In this document: positions 1 through 7,282 of the stretch, in pieces | Layout of the letters: each line of letters opens with the position of its first letter | How positions within the stretch are numbered: the first letter of the stretch is position 1 | DNA from: JARRJS01 sp037388885 | Lineage (GTDB): Bacteria > Gemmatimonadota > Gemmatimonadetes > Longimicrobiales > RSA9 | Reading direction: 5' to 3' | NCBI GenBank assembly: GCA_037388885.1 | Contig: JARRJS010000082.1 | Coordinates: forward strand, 1-14,318 | DNA length: 14,318 nucleotides | Notes under the pieces: generated by a model | What the model was told of the DNA's origin: nothing | What the model saw: only the letters and a program-made list of their open reading frames with translations | The model's database searches: none | Translations under genes and position numbers: made by a program

Positions 1-1
1 T

Positions 2-118
2 GCGGCCGCGCACTTTGAGCGCAGGTGCGCCGTACGATTCGCCGACCTCCACATCGGCAAGTTGGAGGCCGAGACGTTCGACCCGGCCAAACTCGGCACT
101 CTCGCTCAACGTGCGTGA
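2..118 (+). CDS. 3' end of an unrecognised gene (partial)
   Basis: An open frame enters from the left window edge and stops at TGA 116-118, giving 38 residues that end in TLAQRA. The codons have G or C in most third positions and the peptide looks like protein (FADLHIGKLEAETFDP), so it is probably the tail of a real plus-strand gene that converges on the minus-strand phosphoketolase. I do not recognise the family and too little is visible to assign a function. It could also be a chance open frame in GC-rich DNA. Confidence 0.4.
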   Translation, partial: AAAHFERRCAVRFADLHIGKLEAETFDPAKLGTLAQRA

Positions 119-455
119 CCCTTTGTTGTGAGGGAGTCTGGCGCGATATCAGTCGTCCACTCCGTTGACGACGGAACGCGTAGGATCGGCGACCCAGCTG
201 GCATCGTGGCCGACTCGTAGTCGCCGCGTCATAACTGTGATTCGGCGGGTCCGCCCCCCGCGCTTTACGCGGTTCGACACCGCCCCACGTATAGACGCGG
301 AGTGCGCGCTAGGCAATGATGAAGCCCCGCGGCGGCAGCGGGTGCCGACCGGCCGCGTCGGCCGGGTGAGGAAGGAACGGGTCCGTGTACGGGGAAGAGC
401 CGTTTCAACGGCGAGCGCTACAGCCGGTCGAGAGGGCTCTGCACGGCCCCGTGAT
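119..455. other. Intergenic region between convergent genes
   Basis: No convincing gene is seen here. A long plus-strand open frame starts at 165, but it runs antisense through phosphoketolase and is a GC-driven shadow. The stretch contains several short GC-rich inverted repeats: 258-272 (5 bp stem), 349-365 (6 bp stem CCGGCC/GGCCGG, 5-base loop), 399-412 (5 bp stem, 4-base loop) and 442-453. Some may end transcription of the two converging genes, but none is followed by a proper T-tract. Confidence 0.5.
399..412 (-). terminator. Weak hairpin downstream of phosphoketolase
   Basis: The stem is GCCGT/ACGGC with a four-base loop, lying 43 bases beyond the phosphoketolase stop codon. On the minus strand it is followed by CTCTTCCCC rather than a run of T, so it is at best a weak intrinsic terminator. 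In GC-rich genomes such hairpins are also frequent by chance. Confidence 0.25.
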
Positions 456-2831
456 TCAGAAGGGCCACTCCCAGTCCACGATATCCGGCCGGTCCACCCC
501 GAACTCGAACGCGTGGTTCTTGCACGCGATCTGCTCGTTCAACAGCTCCTGGCGAACGCCGGACCCGGTCTCGCCGTACCGCGGGATGCGGTCGATGGCG
601 TCGATGGCGAGGCTGAAGCGGTCGGTCTGGTTGCGGATGGCCAGCTCCAGCGGCGTGTTGATGTTGCCCTGCTCCTTGTAGCCGCGCACGTGGATGTGGT
701 GCTGGCCCGGCCGGCGGTAGGTCAGCCGGTGGATCAGCCACGGGTACGAGTGGAAGTTGAACACCACAGGCCTGGTCGACGTGAACAGGGCCGCGAACTC
801 CCGGTCGGTCATGCCGTGGGGGTGCTCCGTCTCCGGCACCAGCTTGAACAGGTCCACCACGTTCACGAAGCGGACCTTGATGTCCGGCAGGTGCTGGCGC
901 AGCAGCGCGGTGGCCGCCAGCGACTCCATGGTCGGCACGTCGCCGCAGCTGGCCATGACGACGTCGGGCTCGTCACCCTGGTCGTTGCTGGCCCAGTCCC
1001 AGATGCCCGCACCGGTGGTGCAGTGGGCGATGGCGGCGTCCATGTCCAGGTACTGGTGGTGGAGCTGCTTGTCGGCCACGATGACGTTGACGTAGTTGAT
1101 GCTGCGCAGGCAGTGGTCGGCCACCGACAGCAGGCAGTTGGCGTCGGGCGGCAGGTAGACGCGCACCACGCTGGGGCTCTTGTTGGCGACGACGTCCAGG
1201 AAGCCGGGGTCCTGGTGCGTGAAGCCGTTGTGGTCCTGGCGCCAGACCAGCGCGGTGATGAGCAGGTTGAGGGACGCGATGTCCGCGCGCCACGGCAGGC
1301 CGTTGCACTTCTCCAGCCACTTGGCGTGCTGGTTGAACATGGAGTCGATGATGTGGACGAACGGCTCGTAGCTGTTGATGAAGCCGTGGCGGCCGCTCAG
1401 GATGTAGCCTTCCAGCCAGCCCTCCACCGTGTGCTCGCTGAGCATCTCCATGACGCGGCCCTTGCCGGCATCGTAGATGGCCTGGAGCTTGTTCGACTGC
1501 GTCTCATCGGGCCCGAAGACGCGGAAGTTGTGCATGTTCCGGCGCATCACGTCCCGCAGGAACTCGCCAAGCCGGGGGACGGCGCCGGCCATGGTGTTGC
1601 CGGGACTCTCGATATCGATGGCGTAGTCGCGGAAGTCGGGCATGTCCAGTGGCCGGCGCAGCAGGCCGCCATTCGCCACGGGATTGGCGCTCATGCGCCG
1701 GTCGCCTTTGGGCGCCAGCGCCTTCAGCTCCGGGACCAGGCGCCCTTCCTCATCGAAGTGCTCCTCCGGCCTGTAGCCCCGCATCCACGACTCCAGCAGC
1801 TTGAGATGCTCCGGGTTCGTGGCGACGTCCGGGATGGGGATCTGGTGCGCCCGCCAGAAGCCTTCCAGGTAATGGTCGTCCACCTTGCGCGGCGCGGTCC
1901 AACCTTTGGGGCTGCGCAACACGATCATCGGCCAGCGCGGCCGGAACGCCTCGCCCGACTCCCGTGCCTGCTCCTGGGAGCGACGGATCTCCAGCACGCA
2001 GTGCTCCATGGTCGCAGCCATGGCCTGGTGCATGCTCTCCGGGTCACTGCCCTCCACGAAGTACGGCGTGTAGCCGTACCCGACGAACAGCGATTCAAGC
2101 TCCTCGTGGCTGATGCGCGCCAGCACCGTCGGGTTGTTGATCTTGTAGCCGTTCAGGTGCAGCACCGGCAGCACCGCGCCGTCCGTGATGGGGTTGAGGA
2201 ACTTGTTGCTGTGCCAACTCGTGGCCAGCGGGCCCGTCTCCGACTCGCCGTCGCCCACCATCACCAGCGTGATCAGGTCCGGCTTGTCCAGCACCGTGCC
2301 GAAGCCGTGCGACAGGCTGTAGCCCAGCTCGCCGCCCTCGTGGATGCTGCCCGGCGTCTCCGGCGTGGCGTGGCTGCCGATGCCGCCCGGGAAGGAGAAC
2401 TGCTTGAAGAACCGCTGCATGCCCGCCGCGTCCTCGCTCTTGTCCGGGTACACCTCCGAATAGGTGCCCTCCAGATAGGCCTGGGACAGCACCGCAGGCG
2501 CACCATGGCCGGGACCGGAGATGTAGATCGCGTTCAGGTCGTACTTGTTGATTAACCGGTTGAAATGGATGTACGTGAAACACTGGCCCGCGTCGGAGCC
2601 CCAGTGGCCCAGCAGGCGCGGCTTCAGGTGCTCCACCTTCAGCGGTTCCCTGAGCAGAGGATTGTCCTTCAGGTGCAGCATGCCCATGCACAGGTACAGG
2701 CTGGCCCGCCAGTACGCGTCGATCCGGCGCAGCTCGTCGGGACTCAGCGGCGCCCCTTCGATGGTCGAGCGCGTCGGGCCGTAGACGCTGATGTCTGCCT
2801 TTTCCTCGGTCGGCGTCGTGAGCGTCGTCAT
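456..2831 (-). CDS. xfp: Xylulose-5-P/fructose-6-P phosphoketolase
   Basis: This cytoplasmic ThDP- and Mg-dependent enzyme splits xylulose-5-phosphate (and in many homologues fructose-6-phosphate) with phosphate to acetyl phosphate plus an aldose phosphate. The start chosen is ATG 2831, with AGGGGAAAGG about 9 bases upstream. It gives 791 residues, the family norm of about 790-825. A frame open to 2903 would add 24 basic residues with no family resemblance. Visible motifs are LGHWGSD (His76), GPGHGAP (His109), the GSHATPETPG to LSHGFG stretch at about 152-178 (His154), the ThDP/Mg motif GDGESETGP at 193-201, and FGPDETQSN with the likely catalytic Glu near 443. The C-terminal half has the transketolase-like SCGDVPT segment. 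The chain ends in WEWPF and looks intact. It lies 134 bases downstream of the VOC gene, and that gap carries a CRP-like palindrome, so it probably has its own promoter. The family is secure; the split between Xu5P and F6P activity cannot be read from sequence. Confidence 0.97.
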   Translation of the reverse strand: MTTLTTPTEEKADISVYGPTRSTIEGAPLSPDELRRIDAYWRASLYLCMGMLHLKDNPLLREPLKVEHLKPRLLGHWGSDAGQCFTYIHFNRLINKYDLNAIYISGPGHGAPAVLSQAYLEGTYSEVYPDKSEDAAGMQRFFKQFSFPGGIGSHATPETPGSIHEGGELGYSLSHGFGTVLDKPDLITLVMVGDGESETGPLATSWHSNKFLNPITDGAVLPVLHLNGYKINNPTVLARISHEELESLFVGYGYTPYFVEGSDPESMHQAMAATMEHCVLEIRRSQEQARESGEAFRPRWPMIVLRSPKGWTAPRKVDDHYLEGFWRAHQIPIPDVATNPEHLKLLESWMRGYRPEEHFDEEGRLVPELKALAPKGDRRMSANPVANGGLLRRPLDMPDFRDYAIDIESPGNTMAGAVPRLGEFLRDVMRRNMHNFRVFGPDETQSNKLQAIYDAGKGRVMEMLSEHTVEGWLEGYILSGRHGFINSYEPFVHIIDSMFNQHAKWLEKCNGLPWRADIASLNLLITALVWRQDHNGFTHQDPGFLDVVANKSPSVVRVYLPPDANCLLSVADHCLRSINYVNVIVADKQLHHQYLDMDAAIAHCTTGAGIWDWASNDQGDEPDVVMASCGDVPTMESLAATALLRQHLPDIKVRFVNVVDLFKLVPETEHPHGMTDREFAALFTSTRPVVFNFHSYPWLIHRLTYRRPGQHHIHVRGYKEQGNINTPLELAIRNQTDRFSLAIDAIDRIPRYGETGSGVRQELLNEQIACKNHAFEFGVDRPDIVDWEWPF

Positions 2832-2895
2832 GATCTGATGCCTTTCCCCTGGCCACGTTGTTCCGCGAGAGCAGTGGCGCCCGCTTCGAACCCTG

Positions 2896-2911
2896 TGTGA
2901 CAATGATCACG
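2896..2911 (-). promoter_or_regulatory. CRP/FNR-family-like operator upstream of xfp
   Basis: On the plus strand the sequence reads TGTGA-CAATGA-TCACG, one base away from the E. coli CRP consensus TGTGA-N6-TCACA. Its centre is about 72 bases upstream of the phosphoketolase ATG, in the only non-coding gap before that gene. Regulation of phosphoketolase by a CRP-type regulator is inference. No convincing -10 box could be placed downstream, and a single 5+5 palindrome can arise by chance. Confidence 0.4.
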
Positions 2912-2965
2912 CATTACCCACGCCGCCGCGTCGATGGCGCCCGGACACGCGCGTAGGAAAAAGGA

Positions 2966-3367
2966 TCAGGCGCCTCCGAGCCTGGCCTCGTCCACCAGCG
3001 GCTCGAACAACTCGACGGGGTTGCCGGACGGGTCCTCCACCAGGATCTGCTTGCCACCCACTCCGGTCACGATGTCGTTGCGGAAATGCACGCCCGCCGC
3101 TCGCAGCCGGTCCACGGTGCCGGCAAGGTCGTCCACCTCCACGGAGAACCGGTTCCACCCGCCTGGCTCCGGCACGGTGCCGTCGGGCATGGCCTGGCCG
3201 CCGCCCGCGGGATTCGGCGCGCTCAGCACCAGCCGCAGGTCGCCGCGGGTCAGCATGGCGAACGGCGGCGCCGGGTGCATTACGAGGTCGAAACCCAGCT
3301 GTTCCGTGTAGAACGTGATCGCCGCGTCCACGTCGTGAACGATGTAGCGGACCTGCACGGTGGCCAT
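2966..3367 (-). CDS. VOC/glyoxalase-fold protein
   Basis: A 133-residue single-unit vicinal-oxygen-chelate protein. The two beta-alpha-beta-beta-beta modules are visible: residues 1-50 (VQVRYIVHDVDAAITFYTEQLGF, then a strand pair ending in RLVLSAP) and about 70-127 (NRFSVEVDDL, LRAAGVHF, ILVEDPSGNPVELFEP). The closing DPSGNPVELFEP signature is typical of glyoxalase/bleomycin-resistance-type proteins. The start is ATG 3367 with GGGAGAG about 5 bases upstream. It lies 69 bases downstream of the DoxX gene on the same strand, so the two may be co-transcribed. Members act as glyoxalases, dioxygenases or fosfomycin and bleomycin resistance proteins; the substrate here cannot be told from sequence. 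Confidence 0.9.
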   Translation of the reverse strand: MATVQVRYIVHDVDAAITFYTEQLGFDLVMHPAPPFAMLTRGDLRLVLSAPNPAGGGQAMPDGTVPEPGGWNRFSVEVDDLAGTVDRLRAAGVHFRNDIVTGVGGKQILVEDPSGNPVELFEPLVDEARLGGA

Positions 3368-3436
3368 GCTACTCTCCCTGCCGCCGGCAGGCTCGGACCC
3401 TGCCTCGAGCAGAGTCGCTCGCCTCGCATCCGCGGC

Positions 3437-3886
3437 TCAGATCGTGATCGTCTCTTCCATCCCCCGTTTGCCCCGACGACGCGTGAGAACGCCGTCCAGC
3501 GACACGCCGCCCGCACCCAGCATGGCGAGGGTCAGCGCCGCACCCAGCAGCGTCAGCTCGAGCTCGAAACCGGTCGGCGCGAAGAAGCCGCCATGCAGCC
3601 GCACCTTCAGGATCACCACGAGCATGTCCACCGACAACAGCAGGCTTGCCCAGCGCGTGAAGAAGCCCAGCACCAGCGCGATGCCGCCCAGCAGCTCCAC
3701 GAACATCACCACCACCGCGGCCACCGCCGGCAAAGGGATGCCCACCTGGTGCATGAACGCCGTCGTGCCTGAAAACCCCCAGCCGAACAGCTTCATGCCA
3801 CCATGCATGATGAACACCAGGCCGACAACGATGCGCAGGGGAACCATGCCCCATCGGGAGAGGGGGGACGACGGGTATTGCACCAT
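3437..3886 (-). CDS. DoxX family membrane protein
   Basis: A small integral membrane protein of 149 residues with about four hydrophobic helices: RIVVGLVFIMHGGMKLFG (first helix with the typical DoxX HGGMKLFGW motif), a second from LPAVAAVVVMFVELLGG into LVLGFFTRW, a third in LLLSVDMLVVILK, and a fourth in LTLLGAALTLAML. The C-terminus is basic (LTRRRGKRG). The start is set at ATG 3886 because GGAGGA lies 5 bases upstream; the frame is open to 3922 but that extension has no ribosome site. DoxX proteins are linked to quinone or thiol redox functions at the membrane, but most members are uncharacterised, so the role here is unknown. It is the first gene of a likely pair with the VOC gene. Confidence 0.9.
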   Translation of the reverse strand: MVQYPSSPLSRWGMVPLRIVVGLVFIMHGGMKLFGWGFSGTTAFMHQVGIPLPAVAAVVVMFVELLGGIALVLGFFTRWASLLLSVDMLVVILKVRLHGGFFAPTGFELELTLLGAALTLAMLGAGGVSLDGVLTRRRGKRGMEETITI

Positions 3887-4005
3887 GATGTCCTCCGGGG
3901 TCGGGGAAAAACTACGGAGCACGATTCGCGCCAGGCGAGCTGGGCTGCGCAGAAAGACAGCAGGGCGCTTTCAGTTGCGCAACAGGCGACCGCGAAAGCT
4001 GGTTA

Positions 4006-4968
4006 TCAGTTGCCCAACCCGGCCGCCTGTTTCACTTCTTCCAGCTTCCCAAGCTGGTCGAGCACGGCTTCGAGTTGATGATAGATACCGGCCGTGTGTC
4101 CCGCCTGGAACGGCATCTTGCCGGCACCGGTCGCGGCATGGCCCAAGCGAGCCAGTACATCAGGGATATCGTTGTCAGGGATGCCCGAAACCTTCGTCCC
4201 ACGGTAGTTGCTGATGACAGCCTGGATCGCCTTCGGTAACCGCCGGCCATCCGGACGCCCGTCTTCCCGCAAGTATGGCAGTTTCCAGGTACCGGGCTCG
4301 GAAGCATCTGGGACGTACGCAAAGCAATGCGCCGGCAGCTGATACTTCGGATGCAGCAGGCCGGCTGCATGGTCCGACAACGGCACGCCCTCTTCCACCG
4401 GCAGCTCCGGAAGCAACCGAATCGCGGCGTCCGTTGTATCCCCCGGCGACCGATAGATGCCATGAACACTCAGCCACCACAGGGAATCGGGCGGCTTCGA
4501 ATCCGTGAGCGACACGAACACGCGGTCGCGCAGGCCTCCGCTCACGACATCAGCAGCGTACAGCATTACGCCGTCGCTCACTCCGATACATGCGACTTTC
4601 TGCTCGGCTGCGTAACGGCGCGCCTGGTCCAACGCAGCATCAACGGCCTGCCGATGCCAGGCCAGCGCCCCGGGTCGCTTGGCTTCTATGATGAGGTACT
4701 TGATGCCCAGTCGCGTGAGCGAAAGATCCGCATAGCCGACCTGGTGGTTCAGGTCCGAAAGCCCCCAGTCCAGCACAAGCGTGAACAGATCCTCCAGAAT
4801 GTTCTCCGCCACTTTCTCGGCGGCAGCACCGTAGCGTTCCTGCTCAGCCAGGCGTTCACGCCGCCGGTTCAGGAAGGCGGCCCAGTTAGTAGAGATGCGT
4901 TCTACGCAGTGGTCGTATGTGGCAAGGTGTTCGGTCATGGATCGTGCCCATTCGAGTGGCGTGGTCAA
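4006..4968 (-). CDS. Solitary PD-(D/E)XK nuclease-like protein (HsdR-N-like)
   Basis: A 320-residue protein with a PD-(D/E)XK nuclease core. It shows an acidic helix (AENILEDLF, Glu55/Glu59), Asp81 in YADLSL, the strand LIIEAK with Glu95 and Lys97, and a RecB/HsdR-type QxxxY motif at Gln115-Tyr119 (DQARRYA), followed by VACIGVSDGVMLYAAD. This resembles the N-terminal nuclease domain of type I restriction HsdR subunits, but there is no helicase domain and no hsdM or hsdS neighbour. Residues from about 205 form a separate C-terminal region (CFAYVPD, WKLPYL, LPKAIQAVISNYRG) of unknown role. The start is uncertain: TTG 4968 is the longest option, because an in-frame TAG lies just upstream, and ATG 4938 gives 310 residues. 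Sampled stretches are about 57-60% G+C, below the neighbours, suggesting transfer. Nuclease activity and a defence role are inference. Confidence 0.75.
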   Translation of the reverse strand: MTTPLEWARSMTEHLATYDHCVERISTNWAAFLNRRRERLAEQERYGAAAEKVAENILEDLFTLVLDWGLSDLNHQVGYADLSLTRLGIKYLIIEAKRPGALAWHRQAVDAALDQARRYAAEQKVACIGVSDGVMLYAADVVSGGLRDRVFVSLTDSKPPDSLWWLSVHGIYRSPGDTTDAAIRLLPELPVEEGVPLSDHAAGLLHPKYQLPAHCFAYVPDASEPGTWKLPYLREDGRPDGRRLPKAIQAVISNYRGTKVSGIPDNDIPDVLARLGHAATGAGKMPFQAGHTAGIYHQLEAVLDQLGKLEEVKQAAGLGN

Positions 4969-5159
4969 AGCCTAAAACGTTCTTTGAGCCCTCGGAGCGC
5001 AAGGATGAGAGATCTGGTTCTCTGGCCCTTTTGACCATACGTGAGCATTTGCAGCACGCGGGCTTCGCGCCGCGGAACGTGTTCGCGTTCGAGAACATGG
5101 GGAAGGGCTGGCGTGGGAAGCCGGCGGAGCGGATCGACGCGGCATTGGCGGCGTTGTGA
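4917..5159 (+). CDS. Small hypothetical ORF or gene remnant
   Basis: This 80-codon plus-strand frame overlaps the 5' end of the nuclease-like gene by about 50 bases. The second half has coding-like third positions and a protein-like sequence (LLTIREHLQHAGFAP, FENMGKGWRGKPAERID, AALAAL at the end). The first third (MWQGVRSWIVPIRV) lies over the opposite gene and looks less natural, and no good ribosome site precedes ATG 4917. I do not recognise the family. The best reading is the C-terminal remnant of a longer gene whose front was lost when the neighbouring DNA arrived. A real short gene starting later, for example at GTG 4944 or GTG 4956, is also possible. Local G+C is low for the window (about 53% at 4981-5040). 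Confidence 0.4.
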   Translation: MWQGVRSWIVPIRVAWSKPKTFFEPSERKDERSGSLALLTIREHLQHAGFAPRNVFAFENMGKGWRGKPAERIDAALAAL

Positions 5160-5214
5160 TGAGCCGACGCAGCGGTCCCCAGGTCCGGCGACGAAGCGGG
5201 GCAGGCCTTCGTTC

Positions 5215-6006
5215 TCAGGCCAGCGGCCCGATATACAGGTTCACGTCGTAATCGATGCGGACGCCCCCGTCCTGCTGGCGGCGGTCGAAGATGCGGTCCA
5301 GCTCGGCCATCATGTCCTCGTGCTGCGGCTGGCCGGGAGCGGGCACGTAGGACGACGAGACGAGGCGCGCCCGCAGGCCTTCCCGGTCGAGGAGCTGGGC
5401 GTTGTCGAAGCGGCGCGTCTCGAACGGTCCACGGAAGAACGCGGCCATGCGTTCCTGGTCCACGCCGCGATGTCCCACCTCGCGGTAGTCGGTGCCGAAG
5501 CGCAGCAGCAGGTCCTCGTAGTCGGCCGCCATGGCGGTGCCGGTGGCGCGGCGGGCGTTCCAGACCAGCGCGGCCGATCCGCCGGGCCGCAGGATGCGGT
5601 GCCACTCGTCGTGTGCCGCCGCGGGGTCGAACCAGTGGAAAGCCTGGGCGGCCAGGACCAGGTCGGTGCTGGCCGTGGCCAGACCGGTGTGCTCGGCGGT
5701 GCCGGCGAGGCTGGTGTAGTTGGGGTGTTTGCCCAGCCGTTCCATGGCGGCGCGCCGCATGGCGTCGTTGGGCTCCACCGCGAAGACGCGGTAGCCACGC
5801 TCCACCAGCGGCGCGCTGGAGATCCCGGTGCCGGCGCCCACGTCGGCGACGGGTGCGCCGGGGACGAGCCGGGCGATCTCCGCGATGGCGTCGAAGACGG
5901 CGTCCGGGTAACCCGGCCGGCCACGGTCGTAGTCGGCGGCGCGGTCGGTGAACCGGGTCGTCGGATCCCGGCGGCTGCCTGTCGGGGAAGGTCGGTCGTC
6001 ACTCAT
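5215..6006 (-). CDS. Class I SAM-dependent methyltransferase
   Basis: A 263-residue methyltransferase of the Methyltransf_11/UbiE-like type. An N-terminal segment FTDRAADYDRGRPGYP (19-34) is typical of the subgroup. Motif I is VADVGAGTG at 53-61, the acidic residue that holds the SAM ribose is Glu78 (FAVEPN), and the post-motif is LVLAAQAFHWFDP followed by HRILRPGGSAALVW. The C-terminal part is substrate-specific and unassigned. The start is ATG 6006, inside the end of the TMEM175 gene (ATGAGTGA, 8-base overlap), with GGGAAGG just upstream, so translation is probably coupled. It is the last gene of a four-gene minus-strand operon. The substrate is unknown. Confidence 0.92.
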   Translation of the reverse strand: MSDDRPSPTGSRRDPTTRFTDRAADYDRGRPGYPDAVFDAIAEIARLVPGAPVADVGAGTGISSAPLVERGYRVFAVEPNDAMRRAAMERLGKHPNYTSLAGTAEHTGLATASTDLVLAAQAFHWFDPAAAHDEWHRILRPGGSAALVWNARRATGTAMAADYEDLLLRFGTDYREVGHRGVDQERMAAFFRGPFETRRFDNAQLLDREGLRARLVSSSYVPAPGQPQHEDMMAELDRIFDRRQQDGGVRIDYDVNLYIGPLA

Positions 6007-6664
6007 CGCCTTCCCGCGAGCGCAAGTCCCGTGCTTCGCCGGTGGAGCCCCCTGCGGAACCGCCGCCCGCCGAACCGACGACTGCCCGCCGCGCCAACGT
6101 TCGCTCGATCCGCCGGTCCGGTACGAGCCATATGAGGGCGACGATGACGTAGAGAGCGCCGGCGATCCACGGCCGCACGAACGCCGCCAGGATCGCCAGC
6201 ACGTAGAGCACCGGCGACAGGTTGCCCTTGAGGTCGCGCCCTACCGCCGTGGCAAGCAGCGACTCCGCACCCTCCCCCGCCACGATGGCCCGCTGCAGGA
6301 TCCAGTACGCGATGGCCGCCATGAGCAGCACACCGCCGTATAGCGCGGTGGGCAGCGGCGCGAACCCGTTCTCCCCCATCCAGCTGGTGGTGAACGGTAC
6401 GAGCGTGAGCCAGAACAGCAGGTGCAGGTTGGCCCAGAGCACGCCGCCCGTGACGCGCTCCGTGACGTGGAGCATGTGGTGGTGGTTATTCCAGTAGATG
6501 CCGAGGTAGACGAAACTGAGGACGTAGCTGAGGAACACGGGCAGCATCGGTTGGAGCGCGGAGAGGCCGGTCCCGTGCGGGACGTCCATTTCCAGCACCA
6601 TGATGGTGATGATGATGGCGAGCACCGCGTCGCTGAACGCTTCGATGCGCGACGTGCCCATCAT
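5999..6664 (-). CDS. TMEM175 family (DUF1211) potassium-channel-like protein
   Basis: A polytopic membrane protein of 221 residues. The first helix carries the family signature RIEAFSDAVLAIIITIMVLEM, with the FSD motif that lines the pore in TMEM175 channels. Further helices are visible as VFLSYVLSFVYLGIYW, LWANLHLLFWLTLVPF, TALYGGVLLMAAIAYWI, LSPVLYVLAILAAFV and AGALYVIVALIWLV, giving six in total as expected for one bacterial subunit. The WNNHHHML segment after helix 2 is also typical. The tail is Gly/Ser-rich and charged. Two adjacent ATGs (6664, 6661) follow AAGGG; 6664 forms an ATGA overlap with the acetyltransferase stop and 6661 forms TGATG. A longer open frame upstream (to 7063) is only the shadow of the acetyltransferase. 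Bacterial members are K+ channels of low selectivity; ion conduction here is inferred. Confidence 0.92.
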   Translation of the reverse strand: MMGTSRIEAFSDAVLAIIITIMVLEMDVPHGTGLSALQPMLPVFLSYVLSFVYLGIYWNNHHHMLHVTERVTGGVLWANLHLLFWLTLVPFTTSWMGENGFAPLPTALYGGVLLMAAIAYWILQRAIVAGEGAESLLATAVGRDLKGNLSPVLYVLAILAAFVRPWIAGALYVIVALIWLVPDRRIERTLARRAVVGSAGGGSAGGSTGEARDLRSREGDE

Positions 6665-7242
6665 GTACCCTTTCCGGGCGACGTGTCCGTGGCCAGCAAT
6701 CCGAACATGTCCAGGTCCAGCGGCTCGCCCCATTTCAGGAAGTGACCCCGCAGCCGCCCTTCGTAGCGCATGCCGATCTTCTCCAGCACTCTGCGCGACG
6801 CCTGGTTGCGGACGAAGGCTCGCGCGTATAATCTTAGCAGTCCGAACGCTTGGAATCCGAACCTCACGACCTGGCGGGCGGCTTCCGTCGCGTACCCGTG
6901 GTTCCAGAACGTTTTGCCGATCCAGTAGCCCAGCTCTGCGCGCGTGTGCTCGGGCTCCACGTTGAGGCCGACGGCGCCGACGAGCTCGCCGGTCTCCCGG
7001 AGCGTGATGGCGAACACGGCCCCCTTCTTCGCCTGGAACGCGTCGGCGTGGGCCAGGATCCACGCCTCTGCCGCGCCCTCGGGGTAGGGATGGGGGATGG
7101 TGGCCGTGTTGTAGGCGATCTCGCGCTCGCCCGCGATCGTCTGGACATCGTCCGCATCGGCCGCCGTGAACGGCCGCAGCACGAGATGGTCTGTCGTGAG
7201 CGTCGGCTGGCTCACGGCGCGCGTTGCCTCGGCCCGCAACAT
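6661..7242 (-). CDS. GNAT acetyltransferase, RimJ/RimL type
   Basis: A 193-residue GNAT N-acetyltransferase that moves acetyl from acetyl-CoA to an amine or a protein N-terminus. It has the RimJ/RimL layout: LTTDHLVLRPFTAADADD near 15-32, the central strand with GELVGAVGL at 85-93, RAELGYWIGKTFWNHGYATEA at 101-121 (the pyrophosphate-binding loop), and RLYARAFVRNQASRRVLEKIGM at 137-158. The ending GLLATD is also usual. The start is ATG 7242, which has only a weak ribosome site (CCCGG); GTG 7215, preceded by GAGG, is an alternative giving 184 residues. The stop overlaps the TMEM175 start by four bases (ATGA). The acceptor substrate is unknown. Confidence 0.92.
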   Translation of the reverse strand: MLRAEATRAVSQPTLTTDHLVLRPFTAADADDVQTIAGEREIAYNTATIPHPYPEGAAEAWILAHADAFQAKKGAVFAITLRETGELVGAVGLNVEPEHTRAELGYWIGKTFWNHGYATEAARQVVRFGFQAFGLLRLYARAFVRNQASRRVLEKIGMRYEGRLRGHFLKWGEPLDLDMFGLLATDTSPGKGT

Positions 7243-7282
7243 ACCGGGCGTGCGGGATTGGCGTGCATGACAGCCGGGCCCA

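Noticed and set aside
349..365. CCGGCC/GGCCGG hairpin as a terminator
   Set aside because: The stem is good, but no T-tract follows on either strand and it is 90 bases from the phosphoketolase stop; such stems are common at this G+C.
165..2555. A 796-codon plus-strand open frame antisense to phosphoketolase
   Set aside because: Its product is an Ala/Val/Arg/His-rich string with no domain, and it mirrors a well-conserved enzyme on the other strand. GC-rich codon bias leaves the complementary frame free of stops.
2832..2895. Sigma-70-type promoter for phosphoketolase
   Set aside because: TTGTCA within the palindrome could pass as a -35 box, but nothing like a -10 hexamer lies 16-18 bases downstream on the minus strand.
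6665..7063. N-terminal extension of the TMEM175 frame by 133 residues
   Set aside because: The extension lies wholly within the acetyltransferase gene in another frame, is rich in Arg and Gly, and the proper start has a ribosome site at 6664/6661.
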